Virus record (IMG/VR): IMGVR_UViG_3300028829_000356
Coordinates: 1-37,748 of that record
Source of the DNA: a virus
Strand: one strand, 5' to 3'
DNA length: 37,748 bases
Numbering within the stretch: the first letter of the stretch is position 1; every line of letters starts with the position of its first letter. The notes below the pieces were generated by a model, which saw only the letters and a list, made by a program, of their open reading frames with translations, was not told where the DNA came from and ran no database searches. Shown here piece by piece: positions 15,932 to 22,396 of the stretch. The position numbers and the translations under genes are program-made.

Positions 15932-16504
15932 ATGTCACTATGGGGATTAGATATTGCACCCAAAAACTTGACTGACGCAGAGAAAAAAGAAGTATTTGTG
16001 AACGAAAAAGGTTGGGTAAGAAAAGCGGGTTCAATATTATCAGGAAACGGAAATGCGAATGCAGATCCAGAAGTATTAGTAGCAGTTGGTGGATTACCAA
16101 CAGCAATGGGTACAGCAAATATTACATCATTTAGTTTTGTAAACGAAACTTATGACGTATCTGCTGGATACGTAATGTCTGTAACAGCAAACTTCAACGA
16201 AGCAGTTGACGTTACAGGAACACCACAACTTTCACTTACAAATGGTAACCAAGGTTCAGGTTCAGGAAGAGGACCACACGTACTATCTTATGCAAGTGGA
16301 ACAGGAAGTAACGAATTATTATTTACATTAACAATAGCGGCGGCTAACGCAGCTACAGCTGCTGATGATGTAATAACAATCGGCGCAAACGCAGTGTCAC
16401 TAAACGGTGGAACAATTAAAGATGCAGGTACATCAGTTGTATCTACTATCACTACCGCTGCATCTGTTGGTACTGGAGCTGGTTCAGTTACAGTAGTAGC
16501 GTAA
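15932..16504 (+). CDS. Virion-type protein with Ig-like (SwmB-like) beta domain
   Basis: A 190-residue probable structural protein. The N-terminus MSLWGLDIAPKNLTDAEKKE resembles small virion proteins of marine T4-like phages. From about residue 60 to the end it is an Ala/Gly/Thr/Val-rich beta-sandwich with FNEAVDVTGTPQLSL, LLFTLTIAAAN and VSLNGGTIKDAG, the pattern of repeats in large bacterial surface proteins such as SwmB. Codon use is unusually GC-richer than its neighbours because of the alanine/glycine content. It has a late promoter and a strong ribosome-binding site upstream and an intrinsic terminator downstream, so it is an isolated, probably highly expressed transcription unit. A decoration or tail-surface role is inferred. 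Confidence 0.82.
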   Translation: MSLWGLDIAPKNLTDAEKKEVFVNEKGWVRKAGSILSGNGNANADPEVLVAVGGLPTAMGTANITSFSFVNETYDVSAGYVMSVTANFNEAVDVTGTPQLSLTNGNQGSGSGRGPHVLSYASGTGSNELLFTLTIAAANAATAADDVITIGANAVSLNGGTIKDAGTSVVSTITTAASVGTGAGSVTVVA

Positions 16505-16520
16505 TAATTAAATATTTTAT

Positions 16521-16542
16521 AGGGGCGCTCTGGCGCCCTTAT
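16521..16542 (+). terminator. Rho-independent terminator
   Basis: GGGCGC (16523-16528), loop TCTG, GCGCCC (16533-16538), followed by TTATATATA. This is a conspicuous GC-rich stem in AT-rich DNA directly after the virion-protein gene. The 3' tract is not pure T but is suitable for intrinsic termination. Confidence 0.8.
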
Positions 16543-16564
16543 ATATACTATATGAACAAATTGA

Positions 16565-16600
16565 TCTAGGTGTATGCCTAGAGTAACATTCCCGAAAGGG
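16565..16600 (+). promoter_or_regulatory. Leader hairpins upstream of the gene at 16618
   Basis: TCTAGG/CCTAGA form a 6-bp stem with a TGTATG loop (16565-16582), followed by CCC-GAAA-GGG (16591-16600), a small stem with a GNRA-type loop, just before the CAGGAG ribosome-binding site. They may stabilise the message or affect translation. The second stem is only three pairs. Confidence 0.4.
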
Positions 16601-16617
16601 TTAACAGGAGAAAACAA

Positions 16618-17079
16618 ATGGCAGACAAGAAAATAACAGCGCTATCTGATCTAGGTAACGCAATCGCAAGTGACGATTTATTTCATGTGGTTGATGATCC
16701 AAGTGGAACACCAATCAACAAAAAGATTTCATCACAAAATGTATTCAATAACATTCCAACTTACTTAGGTTTAAAACAAACTTCTCAAGTTATTGTAGCT
16801 GATGGTTCAGCAACAACCCAAGTAGATGTAATTTCTGCAGTGACAGAAATAAATGCTTCGGCAGGAACTCACTCATGTATAATTGCTGACGGAACTGAAG
16901 GTCAAGTTAAAATAATCATTAACACATCTACATCAGGAACAAACGCTGTAACAATTACACCTACAAACTTTAGAGGATATAGTACAATAGTATTAAATGC
17001 TCAAGGTGAAACAGCAACATTGATGTTTAAAAACTCAAATTGGAATGTAATTTCACACCATGGAGCTACAATATCATAA
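16618..17079 (+). CDS. Virion / tail-associated protein
   Basis: A 153-residue protein of a type I recognise from marine T4-like phages by its opening [20 protein letters not shown] and [18 protein letters not shown]. The N-terminal half is a short conserved module often found at the start of phage fibre proteins, where it probably docks onto the virion. The C-terminal half (about 60-153) is Thr/Ala/Ile-rich with beta-strand character. It has a CAGGAG ribosome-binding site after a structured leader. Its stop overlaps the next ATG. The exact position in the virion is unknown. Confidence 0.8.
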   Translation: MADKKITALSDLGNAIASDDLFHVVDDPSGTPINKKISSQNVFNNIPTYLGLKQTSQVIVADGSATTQVDVISAVTEINASAGTHSCIIADGTEGQVKIIINTSTSGTNAVTITPTNFRGYSTIVLNAQGETATLMFKNSNWNVISHHGATIS

Positions 17080-17288
17080 TGACTATTGACAAAACTATAT
17101 TAGAAGCTGAAAGAGAAAAGCTTAAAACTGATTTTGATAATGTAACAACATCAATAAATTCACTTGAAAAGAATTTAATAACTATGAGAGGTAACTTAAA
17201 TGCTTTAAACGGAGCAATCCAACAAGTAGATAAGTTATTGTTAATGGTAGAAACAAAAACAGAAACAAATAAAGATGAAAACATTTAA
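17079..17288 (+). CDS. Small coiled-coil protein
   Basis: Unknown function, 69 residues. The ATG at 17079 overlaps the preceding stop (TAATG) and begins [20 protein letters not shown]; a longer frame starting at 17040 inside the upstream gene is less likely. Nearly the whole protein is a predicted coiled coil with regular leucines and an acidic tail. It could be a bundling or assembly factor for the upstream virion protein, by position only. Confidence 0.7.
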   Translation: MTIDKTILEAEREKLKTDFDNVTTSINSLEKNLITMRGNLNALNGAIQQVDKLLLMVETKTETNKDENI

Positions 17289-17409
17289 AACTTTTAATAA
17301 AGAAAAAGATTTAGAGGATTTTGAAGAAGATATAGCAGCAACACCTGAAAAGGAAACTGATAAGTCTTCAGAAAAAGAAACACAAGAGGAAAAAAATGAA
17401 AACGTTTAA
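17275..17409 (+). CDS. 44-residue acidic peptide with FKTF start
   Basis: A short frame overlapping both neighbours by 14 bases: MKTFKTFNKEKDLEDFEEDI, then a Glu/Lys/Thr-rich disordered tail. It fills the gap between 17288 and 17396 exactly, and the MKTFKTF start copies that of the next gene (MKTFKTH), as well as T4-type capsid-targeting peptides. Coding status is likely but not certain. Confidence 0.6.
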   Translation: MKTFKTFNKEKDLEDFEEDIAATPEKETDKSSEKETQEEKNENV

Positions 17410-17830
17410 GACACACTTAAAAGAACAAAGTTATGATGGTGGCCAAATGGGCAGTCAAACAGCTGATGGTGTAGAAGATGGTAACATTGGAGCACATAAT
17501 ATCCACGATGCTGACGTACTAAAAAGAGTTAATGCTTTTGTTGGTTCAGTAGCAGATTGTGAATATTTAAAACCTCAATTCGCAGTTGACAAGTTAAAAG
17601 AAAAACTTGAAAGAATAGGTTTAACAGTTGCTGATGTAAAATTAGAAGGCGACAACGGTAAAGTAAATGCTGAAGTGAAACAGTTTGGTGGAAGATTTGG
17701 TAAAGACACAGACGGTTCTGATATAAATGATGACGGTATATCTCATAAAAAAGAGGGCGGATTAAAGTTAGAAATATCTTATGAAACTCTTAAAAACGGA
17801 ACTTCAAAGGTCTACGCTAAATTAGTGTAG
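17396..17830 (+). CDS. Hypothetical protein with capsid-targeting-like N-terminus
   Basis: Unknown function, 144 residues. It begins MKTFKTHLKEQSYDGG, matching the MKTYQEF-type head-targeting peptides of T4 in shape, and continues with a helical segment DADVLKRVNAFVGSVADCEY and an alpha/beta domain VDKLKEKLERIGLTVADVK. A GAGGAAAAAA ribosome-binding region precedes the start. The acidic DTDGSDINDDG loop could bind a metal. It may be an internal head protein, by inference. Confidence 0.78.
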   Translation: MKTFKTHLKEQSYDGGQMGSQTADGVEDGNIGAHNIHDADVLKRVNAFVGSVADCEYLKPQFAVDKLKEKLERIGLTVADVKLEGDNGKVNAEVKQFGGRFGKDTDGSDINDDGISHKKEGGLKLEISYETLKNGTSKVYAKLV

Positions 17831-17833
17831 TTA

Positions 17834-18196
17834 ATGTTTAGAGAGATTACGAAAGATAATTGGTTATTGTTTGCGCAACATCATTACGATAAACCAGTTT
17901 TGAATAGTGAACAGGAATTTTATGATGATCTTAAAAGATTTAAATATCTTAAAAGACTCTTTCGTAAATACAAGATAACTGGTAATATTAAAGTAAGATT
18001 GGCAGTCAATCATATCATAGTATTACAGAATGTTTTTGGAGTAGAAGCCGCTGTGACTTTATTACTATACAAAGTAGATAAAAGTTATTGGTCTTCATTG
18101 AAAACAATATTAGATTATCTTGGTTACCTATATCCACATGAACTAGATTCGATTAATACGGATAGTAATATACAGGAACTTATAAGAGAACTATAA
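17834..18196 (+). CDS. Conserved T4-like hypothetical protein (helical)
   Basis: A 120-residue helical, basic protein of unknown function: MFREITKDNWLLFAQHHYDK, then FYDDLKRFKYLKRLFRKY and a hydrophobic HIIVLQNVFGVEAAVTLLLY. I recall similar small proteins beside the next gene in marine T4-like phages. It starts 3 bases after the preceding stop and its own stop overlaps the next ATG. Confidence 0.8.
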   Translation: MFREITKDNWLLFAQHHYDKPVLNSEQEFYDDLKRFKYLKRLFRKYKITGNIKVRLAVNHIIVLQNVFGVEAAVTLLLYKVDKSYWSSLKTILDYLGYLYPHELDSINTDSNIQELIREL

Positions 18197-18675
18197 TGGC
18201 AAACAGAGCAGTAGATTTAGTTATAACATATAGAGTAGTAAAACTACTTGTGACACCTTTTGAAAAACAAGATGCGTTTAAACAAGGTATCATTGATAAA
18301 GATGGTAATGTATTAAAAAAATACAAGACACTACAAACTAGAGCCGAGAAAAAATCTTATACTATTCTTCATAGGTTTGTATTCAATCTAAAACGAATAC
18401 TTAAAAGAGTTGGTCTAGGTGGCAAACTAGGAACGTTTGCTGTCGCTCTTGCTACGTTATTAAGAGAAGATAAGAATTATGTTGAACATAAAAGTTTAAT
18501 TGAAAGTGCTGTTATTAGTTACCTAAAAGAAACAAAACAATATGATGATTTATTAAATGAACAAGGTGAAGTAATATCTATTGATGAAGAACCAATTACA
18601 AATTGTTTCGGAGTTGATGTTTATGAAGTTGACAATAAATTAGTATCGGAGAACGAATATGCCAAAACATTATAA
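18196..18675 (+). CDS. Conserved T4-like hypothetical protein (helical, basic)
   Basis: A 159-residue protein of unknown function, paired with the preceding gene. Helical core: AVDLVITYRVVKLLVTPFEK, then HRFVFNLKRILKRVGLGGKL and GTFAVALATLLREDKN, with an acidic C-terminus. It has no signal peptide. The paired arrangement, TAATG coupling and position in the late region suggest assembly-related work. I cannot assign more. Confidence 0.8.
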   Translation: MANRAVDLVITYRVVKLLVTPFEKQDAFKQGIIDKDGNVLKKYKTLQTRAEKKSYTILHRFVFNLKRILKRVGLGGKLGTFAVALATLLREDKNYVEHKSLIESAVISYLKETKQYDDLLNEQGEVISIDEEPITNCFGVDVYEVDNKLVSENEYAKTL

Positions 18676-19012
18676 AGATATGATAGATGAGTTGATCAAT
18701 AAGATTGACGAAGACGCACCAGCGAATAATACTGGTGGTACAGATATGAATCCTACTGGCGCTAGAATGTCACCAAAGATGACGAAAAGAAAAAAAGAAC
18801 AAGGTGATGAACAAGACACAATCTCAAACAAGATTAGTAAGATGGTTAAAGCTAATGAAGATAATAATAATGTTATCTTAAAACAAGTTAATGAGAGTTT
18901 AGAAAAAGTAGAAGATAAATCAGACGAAAAATTAGGTCTTAAACAAGACATAGAATTTGTTGAAGACAAACCAGAAGAATATAAAACTTTCAAGGATAAA
19001 TACAATGGCTAA
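18659..19012 (+). CDS. Acidic, disordered hypothetical protein
   Basis: Unknown function, 117 residues, overlapping the preceding gene by 17 bases. It starts MPKHYKDMIDELINKIDED, is followed by a low-complexity Asn/Gly/Thr region, a basic patch (MSPKMTKRKKEQG), and a long charged coiled-coil-like tail. The C-terminus overlaps the next start by 8 bases. Composition fits a scaffold or linker protein rather than an enzyme. Confidence 0.75.
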   Translation: MPKHYKDMIDELINKIDEDAPANNTGGTDMNPTGARMSPKMTKRKKEQGDEQDTISNKISKMVKANEDNNNVILKQVNESLEKVEDKSDEKLGLKQDIEFVEDKPEEYKTFKDKYNG

Positions 19013-19241
19013 AATTAAAACACTTAAAGAGTATATGCGAAGTGGTGGTATGGGCGCAGCGGGAGTAGGTGTCGCTCATATAGTACCTATGGCTAGTCTA
19101 GGAGACTCGCCACCAAAAGGTCAAGGAACACCAAGAGGTAGATTACAAGCGAGCACTAAAAATCCTAAAAAGGCAAAAGAAAAAATTAAAGAATCTAGTT
19201 TATACAAGTATATGGTAAAATTAGATAATACAAAGGAGTAA
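19005..19241 (+). CDS. Small basic hypothetical protein
   Basis: Unknown function, 78 residues. The ATG at 19005 is preferred over a frame-internal one at 18957 because it gives a compact overlap with the preceding gene and the N-terminus MAKIKTLKEYMRSGGMGAAG, which again has a KTLKEY capsid-targeting flavour. The middle is Gly/Ala/Pro-rich and the end is Lys-rich (KNPKKAKEKIKES). The next gene follows directly after an AAAGGAG ribosome-binding site. Confidence 0.72.
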   Translation: MAKIKTLKEYMRSGGMGAAGVGVAHIVPMASLGDSPPKGQGTPRGRLQASTKNPKKAKEKIKESSLYKYMVKLDNTKE

Positions 19242-19242
19242 T

Positions 19243-19824
19243 ATGGAATTAGATATAATAGCTATAGCAACTAAATTTTGGCAGTGGTCACTTTTAATTG
19301 TATTAGTAATAGTTGGTTATGTAATTAACTTATTAGATAAAAAGAAAAGTGATTTAAAATTTTCTTATGAAGAACTACCAAACTTAAAACCACTTCCTAT
19401 CAAAACAAAAGGAAAAGGTTTTTGGAAAGGTATTCTTATGTGGTTAACTTCAACAAGAAATTGGGAAATAACTAAAGACTGGAAATACAACATAAACGGT
19501 AAAAATTATGTTATACCAGCAGGCTTTCAATTTGATGGCGCTAGTATTCCTAAATTTTTAAGAACGTTTTTCTCGCCAGTTGGTGTTTTACTAATGGGTG
19601 GTTTAGTACATGACTATATGTACAAATACACAGCATGTAAACCAGCGAGACCAAACAAAGCACTTCTAATAGTAGATCAAAAAAGAGCAGATCAAATCTT
19701 TAGAGATATTAATATAGAAGTAAATGGTTTTTATTTTATGAATTATTTAGCATACTGGTCATTAAGAATAGGTGGCTTCGTTGCGTGGAATGGTCATAGA
19801 AAAAGAAACGCTAAAATAAAATAG
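19243..19824 (+). CDS. DUF1353 membrane-anchored protein
   Basis: A 193-residue protein with an N-terminal membrane segment (about residues 13-31, WSLLIVLVIVGYVINLL) and a C-terminal DUF1353-type domain: NYVIPAGFQFDGASIPKFL, LMGGLVHDYMYKY, then KRADQIFRDI and YLAYWSLRIGG. The conserved DGASIP and HDYMY blocks define the family; they hint at a hydrolase-like active site, but the function is unknown to me. This is the first of a run of small membrane genes leading to the spanin-like pair and holin-like genes, so an envelope or lysis-associated role is likely. Confidence 0.85.
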   Translation: MELDIIAIATKFWQWSLLIVLVIVGYVINLLDKKKSDLKFSYEELPNLKPLPIKTKGKGFWKGILMWLTSTRNWEITKDWKYNINGKNYVIPAGFQFDGASIPKFLRTFFSPVGVLLMGGLVHDYMYKYTACKPARPNKALLIVDQKRADQIFRDINIEVNGFYFMNYLAYWSLRIGGFVAWNGHRKRNAKIK

Positions 19825-19832
19825 GAGACAAT

Positions 19833-19931
19833 ATGTTTTTAACTATAGGTTTAATAATAGGTTTTATACTAGGTTGGTTCTGTAACGATAAGTGGGACTG
19901 GATCAAAGATAGAGCAGTATTCTGGAAATAA
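19833..19931 (+). CDS. 32-residue membrane peptide
   Basis: A frame in the gap between the DUF1353 and spanin genes: MFLTIGLIIGFILGWFCNDK then a charged WDWIKDRAVFWK tail. One membrane segment is followed by a cytoplasmic or periplasmic tryptophan-rich end. AGGAG lies 5 bases upstream of the ATG. Good spacing, ribosome-binding site and clean membrane topology support it as a real minigene; function unknown. Confidence 0.72.
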   Translation: MFLTIGLIIGFILGWFCNDKWDWIKDRAVFWK

Positions 19932-19935
19932 TAAA

Positions 19936-20394
19936 ATGAGATTATTTTTAATAGGCATTATCATCACGTCTTTACTTGGTGCTGGTGCCTATGTGATAAA
20001 ACTACAAAGAGATAACGGTATTCTAAAAGCGAATGCTGAGAAATTAGAGTCTGCAGTCGCAGAACAACAAAGTCTTATAAAAAATCAACAAGAAGATTTT
20101 AAAGATATACTAGAGGCTAACCAAAAGATGAATGAGTTAGTAGGTGTGTTAAAAAAAGATTTAGAAAATTTAGACAAAAGATTCAATAAAAAAAATAGAG
20201 ATGTTGGAAAATTAGCTATCGCCAAAACAGAAGCGATAGAGAGAATAACAAACGGTGCTTCAAAACTAGCGACAAGATGTATAGAGATTGCTAGTGGATC
20301 ACCATTAACTGAAAGTGAAAAAAATGCTACGAAGAAGTCAGAAATTAATAGTGAGTGCCCTGGTCTCGCTAATCCTTCTTATATTCCTTACTAG
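19936..20394 (+). CDS. Probable inner-membrane spanin (Rz-like)
   Basis: A 152-residue protein with one N-terminal membrane anchor (LFLIGIIITSLLGAGAYVI, residues 3-21) and a long periplasmic coiled coil (about 25-115, KLESAVAEQQSLIKNQQ and LKKDLENLDKRFNKK). This is the layout of an i-spanin, which spans the periplasm and joins an outer-membrane lipoprotein to disrupt the outer membrane at lysis. A lipoprotein gene starts inside it in another frame, the classic Rz/Rz1 arrangement. The assignment rests on architecture and overlap rather than a specific sequence signature. Confidence 0.75.
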   Translation: MRLFLIGIIITSLLGAGAYVIKLQRDNGILKANAEKLESAVAEQQSLIKNQQEDFKDILEANQKMNELVGVLKKDLENLDKRFNKKNRDVGKLAIAKTEAIERITNGASKLATRCIEIASGSPLTESEKNATKKSEINSECPGLANPSYIPY

Positions 20395-20701
20395 TTGTGC
20401 CGGCGTAAAACAATTAGAGATATTTAAACAAGAAGTCCCGAGAGCGGAACTCAATTTGAACACCCCAAAAGCATTAGAATTAGAAAATCTACGATGGATT
20501 ATTATAACTAGTAAGAACGCTGATGAAGTGTTTAAAAGACTAGAAGAAGCAGGTATTGATCCTGTATTATGGGGACTAACTGATAAAGACTTTGAACTAT
20601 TAGCAAAGAACTTTGCTCAAATAAGAAATCAACTAGCGATTACAAATGATTTATTAGATAAATACAAAGAGTATTACGAACCAAAAGAAGATGAAAAATA
20701 G
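20324..20701 (+). CDS. Probable outer-membrane spanin lipoprotein (Rz1-like)
   Basis: A lipoprotein of about 125 residues. After a basic start (MLRRSQK) and hydrophobic stretch comes the lipobox LTSC, so the mature protein begins at the Cys as CAGVKQLEIF. No Asp follows the Cys, which fits outer-membrane sorting. The mature part has LRWIIITSKNADEVFKRLEE and a helical AQIRNQLAITNDLLDKYK. It overlaps the i-spanin-like gene by 71 bases in another frame. A GTG at 20315 could extend it by three residues. It is longer than lambda Rz1, so a non-spanin lipoprotein is the alternative. Confidence 0.72.
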   Translation: MLRRSQKLIVSALVSLILLIFLTSCAGVKQLEIFKQEVPRAELNLNTPKALELENLRWIIITSKNADEVFKRLEEAGIDPVLWGLTDKDFELLAKNFAQIRNQLAITNDLLDKYKEYYEPKEDEK

Positions 20702-21131
20702 ACTAGACATATCTGAAAACACAGCAATAAGCATGCCAATGAAGAACTTAATTTCCATTGTGGCAGCAGTGGCTGTTGGCGTGTGGGCTTACTTCGGTGT
20801 GTTAGAACGTATAACCATGTTAGAAACAAAGTCTCAACTATCTGAAAAAGATTTAAACCAGCACGTAGAAAGAATAGGTGGTGAGTTAGAAAAGAATAGT
20901 GAGTTTAGAATTAAATGGCCAAGAGGAGAAATGGGTACATTACCTGCTGACTCGGAACAATACATGTTGATCGAGGACATCTATGGTTCATTAGAAAAAA
21001 TAGAAAAGCAACTTAACAATATGATGGACAATAAAATTAACATACAGTTTTTACAGAAACAAGTAGAAAAAATGTTAAGTGATATTGAGAAATTAAAGGA
21101 TGCTGATAGAGAAATAAAGAACGGAAACTAA
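20691..21131 (+). CDS. Membrane-anchored coiled-coil protein
   Basis: Unknown function, 146 residues. A cytoplasmic N-terminus precedes one membrane segment (LISIVAAVAVGVWAYFGVL, about 20-38) and a long coiled coil (LEKIEKQLNNMMDNKINIQF and onward). The middle contains RIKWPRGEMGTLPADSEQ, a conserved-looking turn. It overlaps the lipoprotein gene by 11 bases. It sits among spanin- and holin-like genes, so an accessory lysis or envelope role is likely. Confidence 0.75.
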   Translation: MKNRLDISENTAISMPMKNLISIVAAVAVGVWAYFGVLERITMLETKSQLSEKDLNQHVERIGGELEKNSEFRIKWPRGEMGTLPADSEQYMLIEDIYGSLEKIEKQLNNMMDNKINIQFLQKQVEKMLSDIEKLKDADREIKNGN

Positions 21132-21132
21132 C

Positions 21133-21345
21133 ATGATAGAAACAATAGTAGCTTTATTAATGATAGTCAATTCTGAAATCAAGGAGCACAGAATACAAGT
21201 TGACCTAAAATCTTGCTTAAAAGGTAAGAGAGTAGCAGAAAGACAGTATTCAGAGGGCGTTAGGTACCAGTGCATAAAAAGTACAGCAGAATTGGAAGAA
21301 AACATAGACGGATCAAAAAGTATAAAGTCTTTAATAATGGAATAA
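21133..21345 (+). CDS. Small exported or membrane-tethered protein
   Basis: Unknown function, 70 residues. A short hydrophobic N-terminus (IETIVALLMIV) could be a signal peptide or anchor; the remainder is hydrophilic with two cysteines (LKSCLKGK and YQCIKSTAE) that could form a disulfide in the periplasm. It begins 1 base after the preceding stop. The lysis-type neighbourhood suggests an envelope role. Confidence 0.65.
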   Translation: MIETIVALLMIVNSEIKEHRIQVDLKSCLKGKRVAERQYSEGVRYQCIKSTAELEENIDGSKSIKSLIME

Positions 21346-21351
21346 AACATA

Positions 21352-21633
21352 ATGGAAATATTCTTTGAAATTTTAACAAAGTTTGGACTACCCGTAGCGG
21401 CTTCAGTCACCATGGGTGGCTTCATTTATATTATTTTAAAGTATATTTTAGGTGGAGTTGTAGGTTCAGTAAAAAGTTTACATGGTATTATTATGGGTTT
21501 AGAAAATAGAATAGATACAATGAATAATGATCTGATACATATTGACACTTTAATATCAGCAGCTCTACATTTGAAACCAGATTTAGATAGGATTGCCAGA
21601 TCAGATGGCAAGAATGACGCAAGAAAAGACTGA
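21352..21633 (+). CDS. Holin-like small membrane protein A
   Basis: A 93-residue protein with one, possibly two, N-terminal membrane segments (GLPVAASVTMGGFIYIILKY) and an amphipathic charged C-terminal helix (MGLENRIDTMNNDLIHIDTL). It is a paralogue of the next gene: both share the pattern GxxxAAxxxMGxFI, followed by an NDLIHI/NDLIRI block. Size, topology and position beside spanin-like genes fit a holin or antiholin. Its stop overlaps the next start (TGATG). Confidence 0.7.
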   Translation: MEIFFEILTKFGLPVAASVTMGGFIYIILKYILGGVVGSVKSLHGIIMGLENRIDTMNNDLIHIDTLISAALHLKPDLDRIARSDGKNDARKD

Positions 21634-21887
21634 TGCCAATTTTAGAAATACTTAATCAATACGGTTTTGCGACACTGGCCGCTATTGCTATGGGATGGTT
21701 CATTTGGTTTATCTATACTTTCATCACACAAGAAGTTACAAAGAAATTAAGTGAAGCTTCAGGTGCTCTAATTGTCTTACTAGATAAAATAAGAAGACTA
21801 GACAATGATCTTATTCGAATTAAGTCTAAATTGAACACAGTCCTTACACTCCGAGAACAAGAAAAGAAGAAATCCAAAGACGATTGA
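21633..21887 (+). CDS. Holin-like small membrane protein B
   Basis: An 84-residue paralogue of the preceding gene, with a membrane segment GFATLAAIAMGWFIWFIYTF and a C-terminal amphipathic and then basic tail (IRRLDNDLIRIKSKLN, ending EKKKSKDD). Translation is coupled by a TGATG junction. A pair of unequal holin-like paralogues is typical of a holin/antiholin timing system, but which would be which is not readable. Its end abuts the late promoter of csgF. Confidence 0.7.
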   Translation: MPILEILNQYGFATLAAIAMGWFIWFIYTFITQEVTKKLSEASGALIVLLDKIRRLDNDLIRIKSKLNTVLTLREQEKKKSKDD

Positions 21888-21888
21888 T

Positions 21889-21896
21889 TATAAATA
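21889..21896 (+). promoter_or_regulatory. T4-type late promoter directly upstream of csgF
   Basis: Exact TATAAATA ending 5 bases before the ATG at 21902. T4 late transcription starts about 6 bases after this box, so the csgF mRNA would begin at or next to its start codon. This places the curli-type genes under late control. Confidence 0.72.
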
Positions 21897-21901
21897 GTAG
21901 T

Positions 21902-22390
21902 ATGAAAACATCATTTAGAACAATGGTGTTGGTACTGACTACACTTATACTCACACTTGACTACAACTTACTAGCATCTGAATTGACACAAGAGTTCAAA
22001 AACCCTGCCTTTAGTGGTAACGGTTACTCGTCTCATGTGCTATCTATTAATCAATTAGAAGTACAAAGAGAACAAAAAGTATTTGATGACCTTAAATCAG
22101 CAAAGGCAGCTGCCGAAAGAGCAGAAAAAAATAAGACGGTAAATAAATTTATAGCCAATGTTGAGAGTAGAATATATGCTAACCTTTCTAAACAACTGGT
22201 TGATAATATGTTCGGTACAAGTTGCGATAGTAGTACAACTACTTGTCCTACATCTGGTACTTCAACGATTGAAGGTGCTCAAATAGCGTGGGTCAAAGAT
22301 AATACTACTGAAATAATTACATTAACAATAACAGCTGATGATGGAACAGTTACGACAATGGCAGTTCCAATTGGTGACTTTAAATTTTAA
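21902..22390 (+). CDS. csgF: CsgF-like curli assembly factor
   Basis: A 162-residue exported protein homologous to CsgF, which caps the CsgG channel on the outside and couples curlin secretion to surface assembly. After a signal peptide ending near NLLAS it begins ELTQEFKNPAFSGNGYS, matching the CsgF N-terminus that inserts into the CsgG pore (E. coli FQFRNPNFGGNP). A helix follows (FIANVESRIYANLSKQLVDN), then a beta-rich end finishing GDFKF, like CsgF's DF end. It carries a Cys108-x6-Cys115 pair absent from my recollection of E. coli CsgF. The ATG at 21902 is chosen over an upstream TTG at 21884 because the late promoter lies between them. Confidence 0.88.
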   Translation: MKTSFRTMVLVLTTLILTLDYNLLASELTQEFKNPAFSGNGYSSHVLSINQLEVQREQKVFDDLKSAKAAAERAEKNKTVNKFIANVESRIYANLSKQLVDNMFGTSCDSSTTTCPTSGTSTIEGAQIAWVKDNTTEIITLTITADDGTVTTMAVPIGDFKF

Positions 22391-22396
22391 AAGAAA

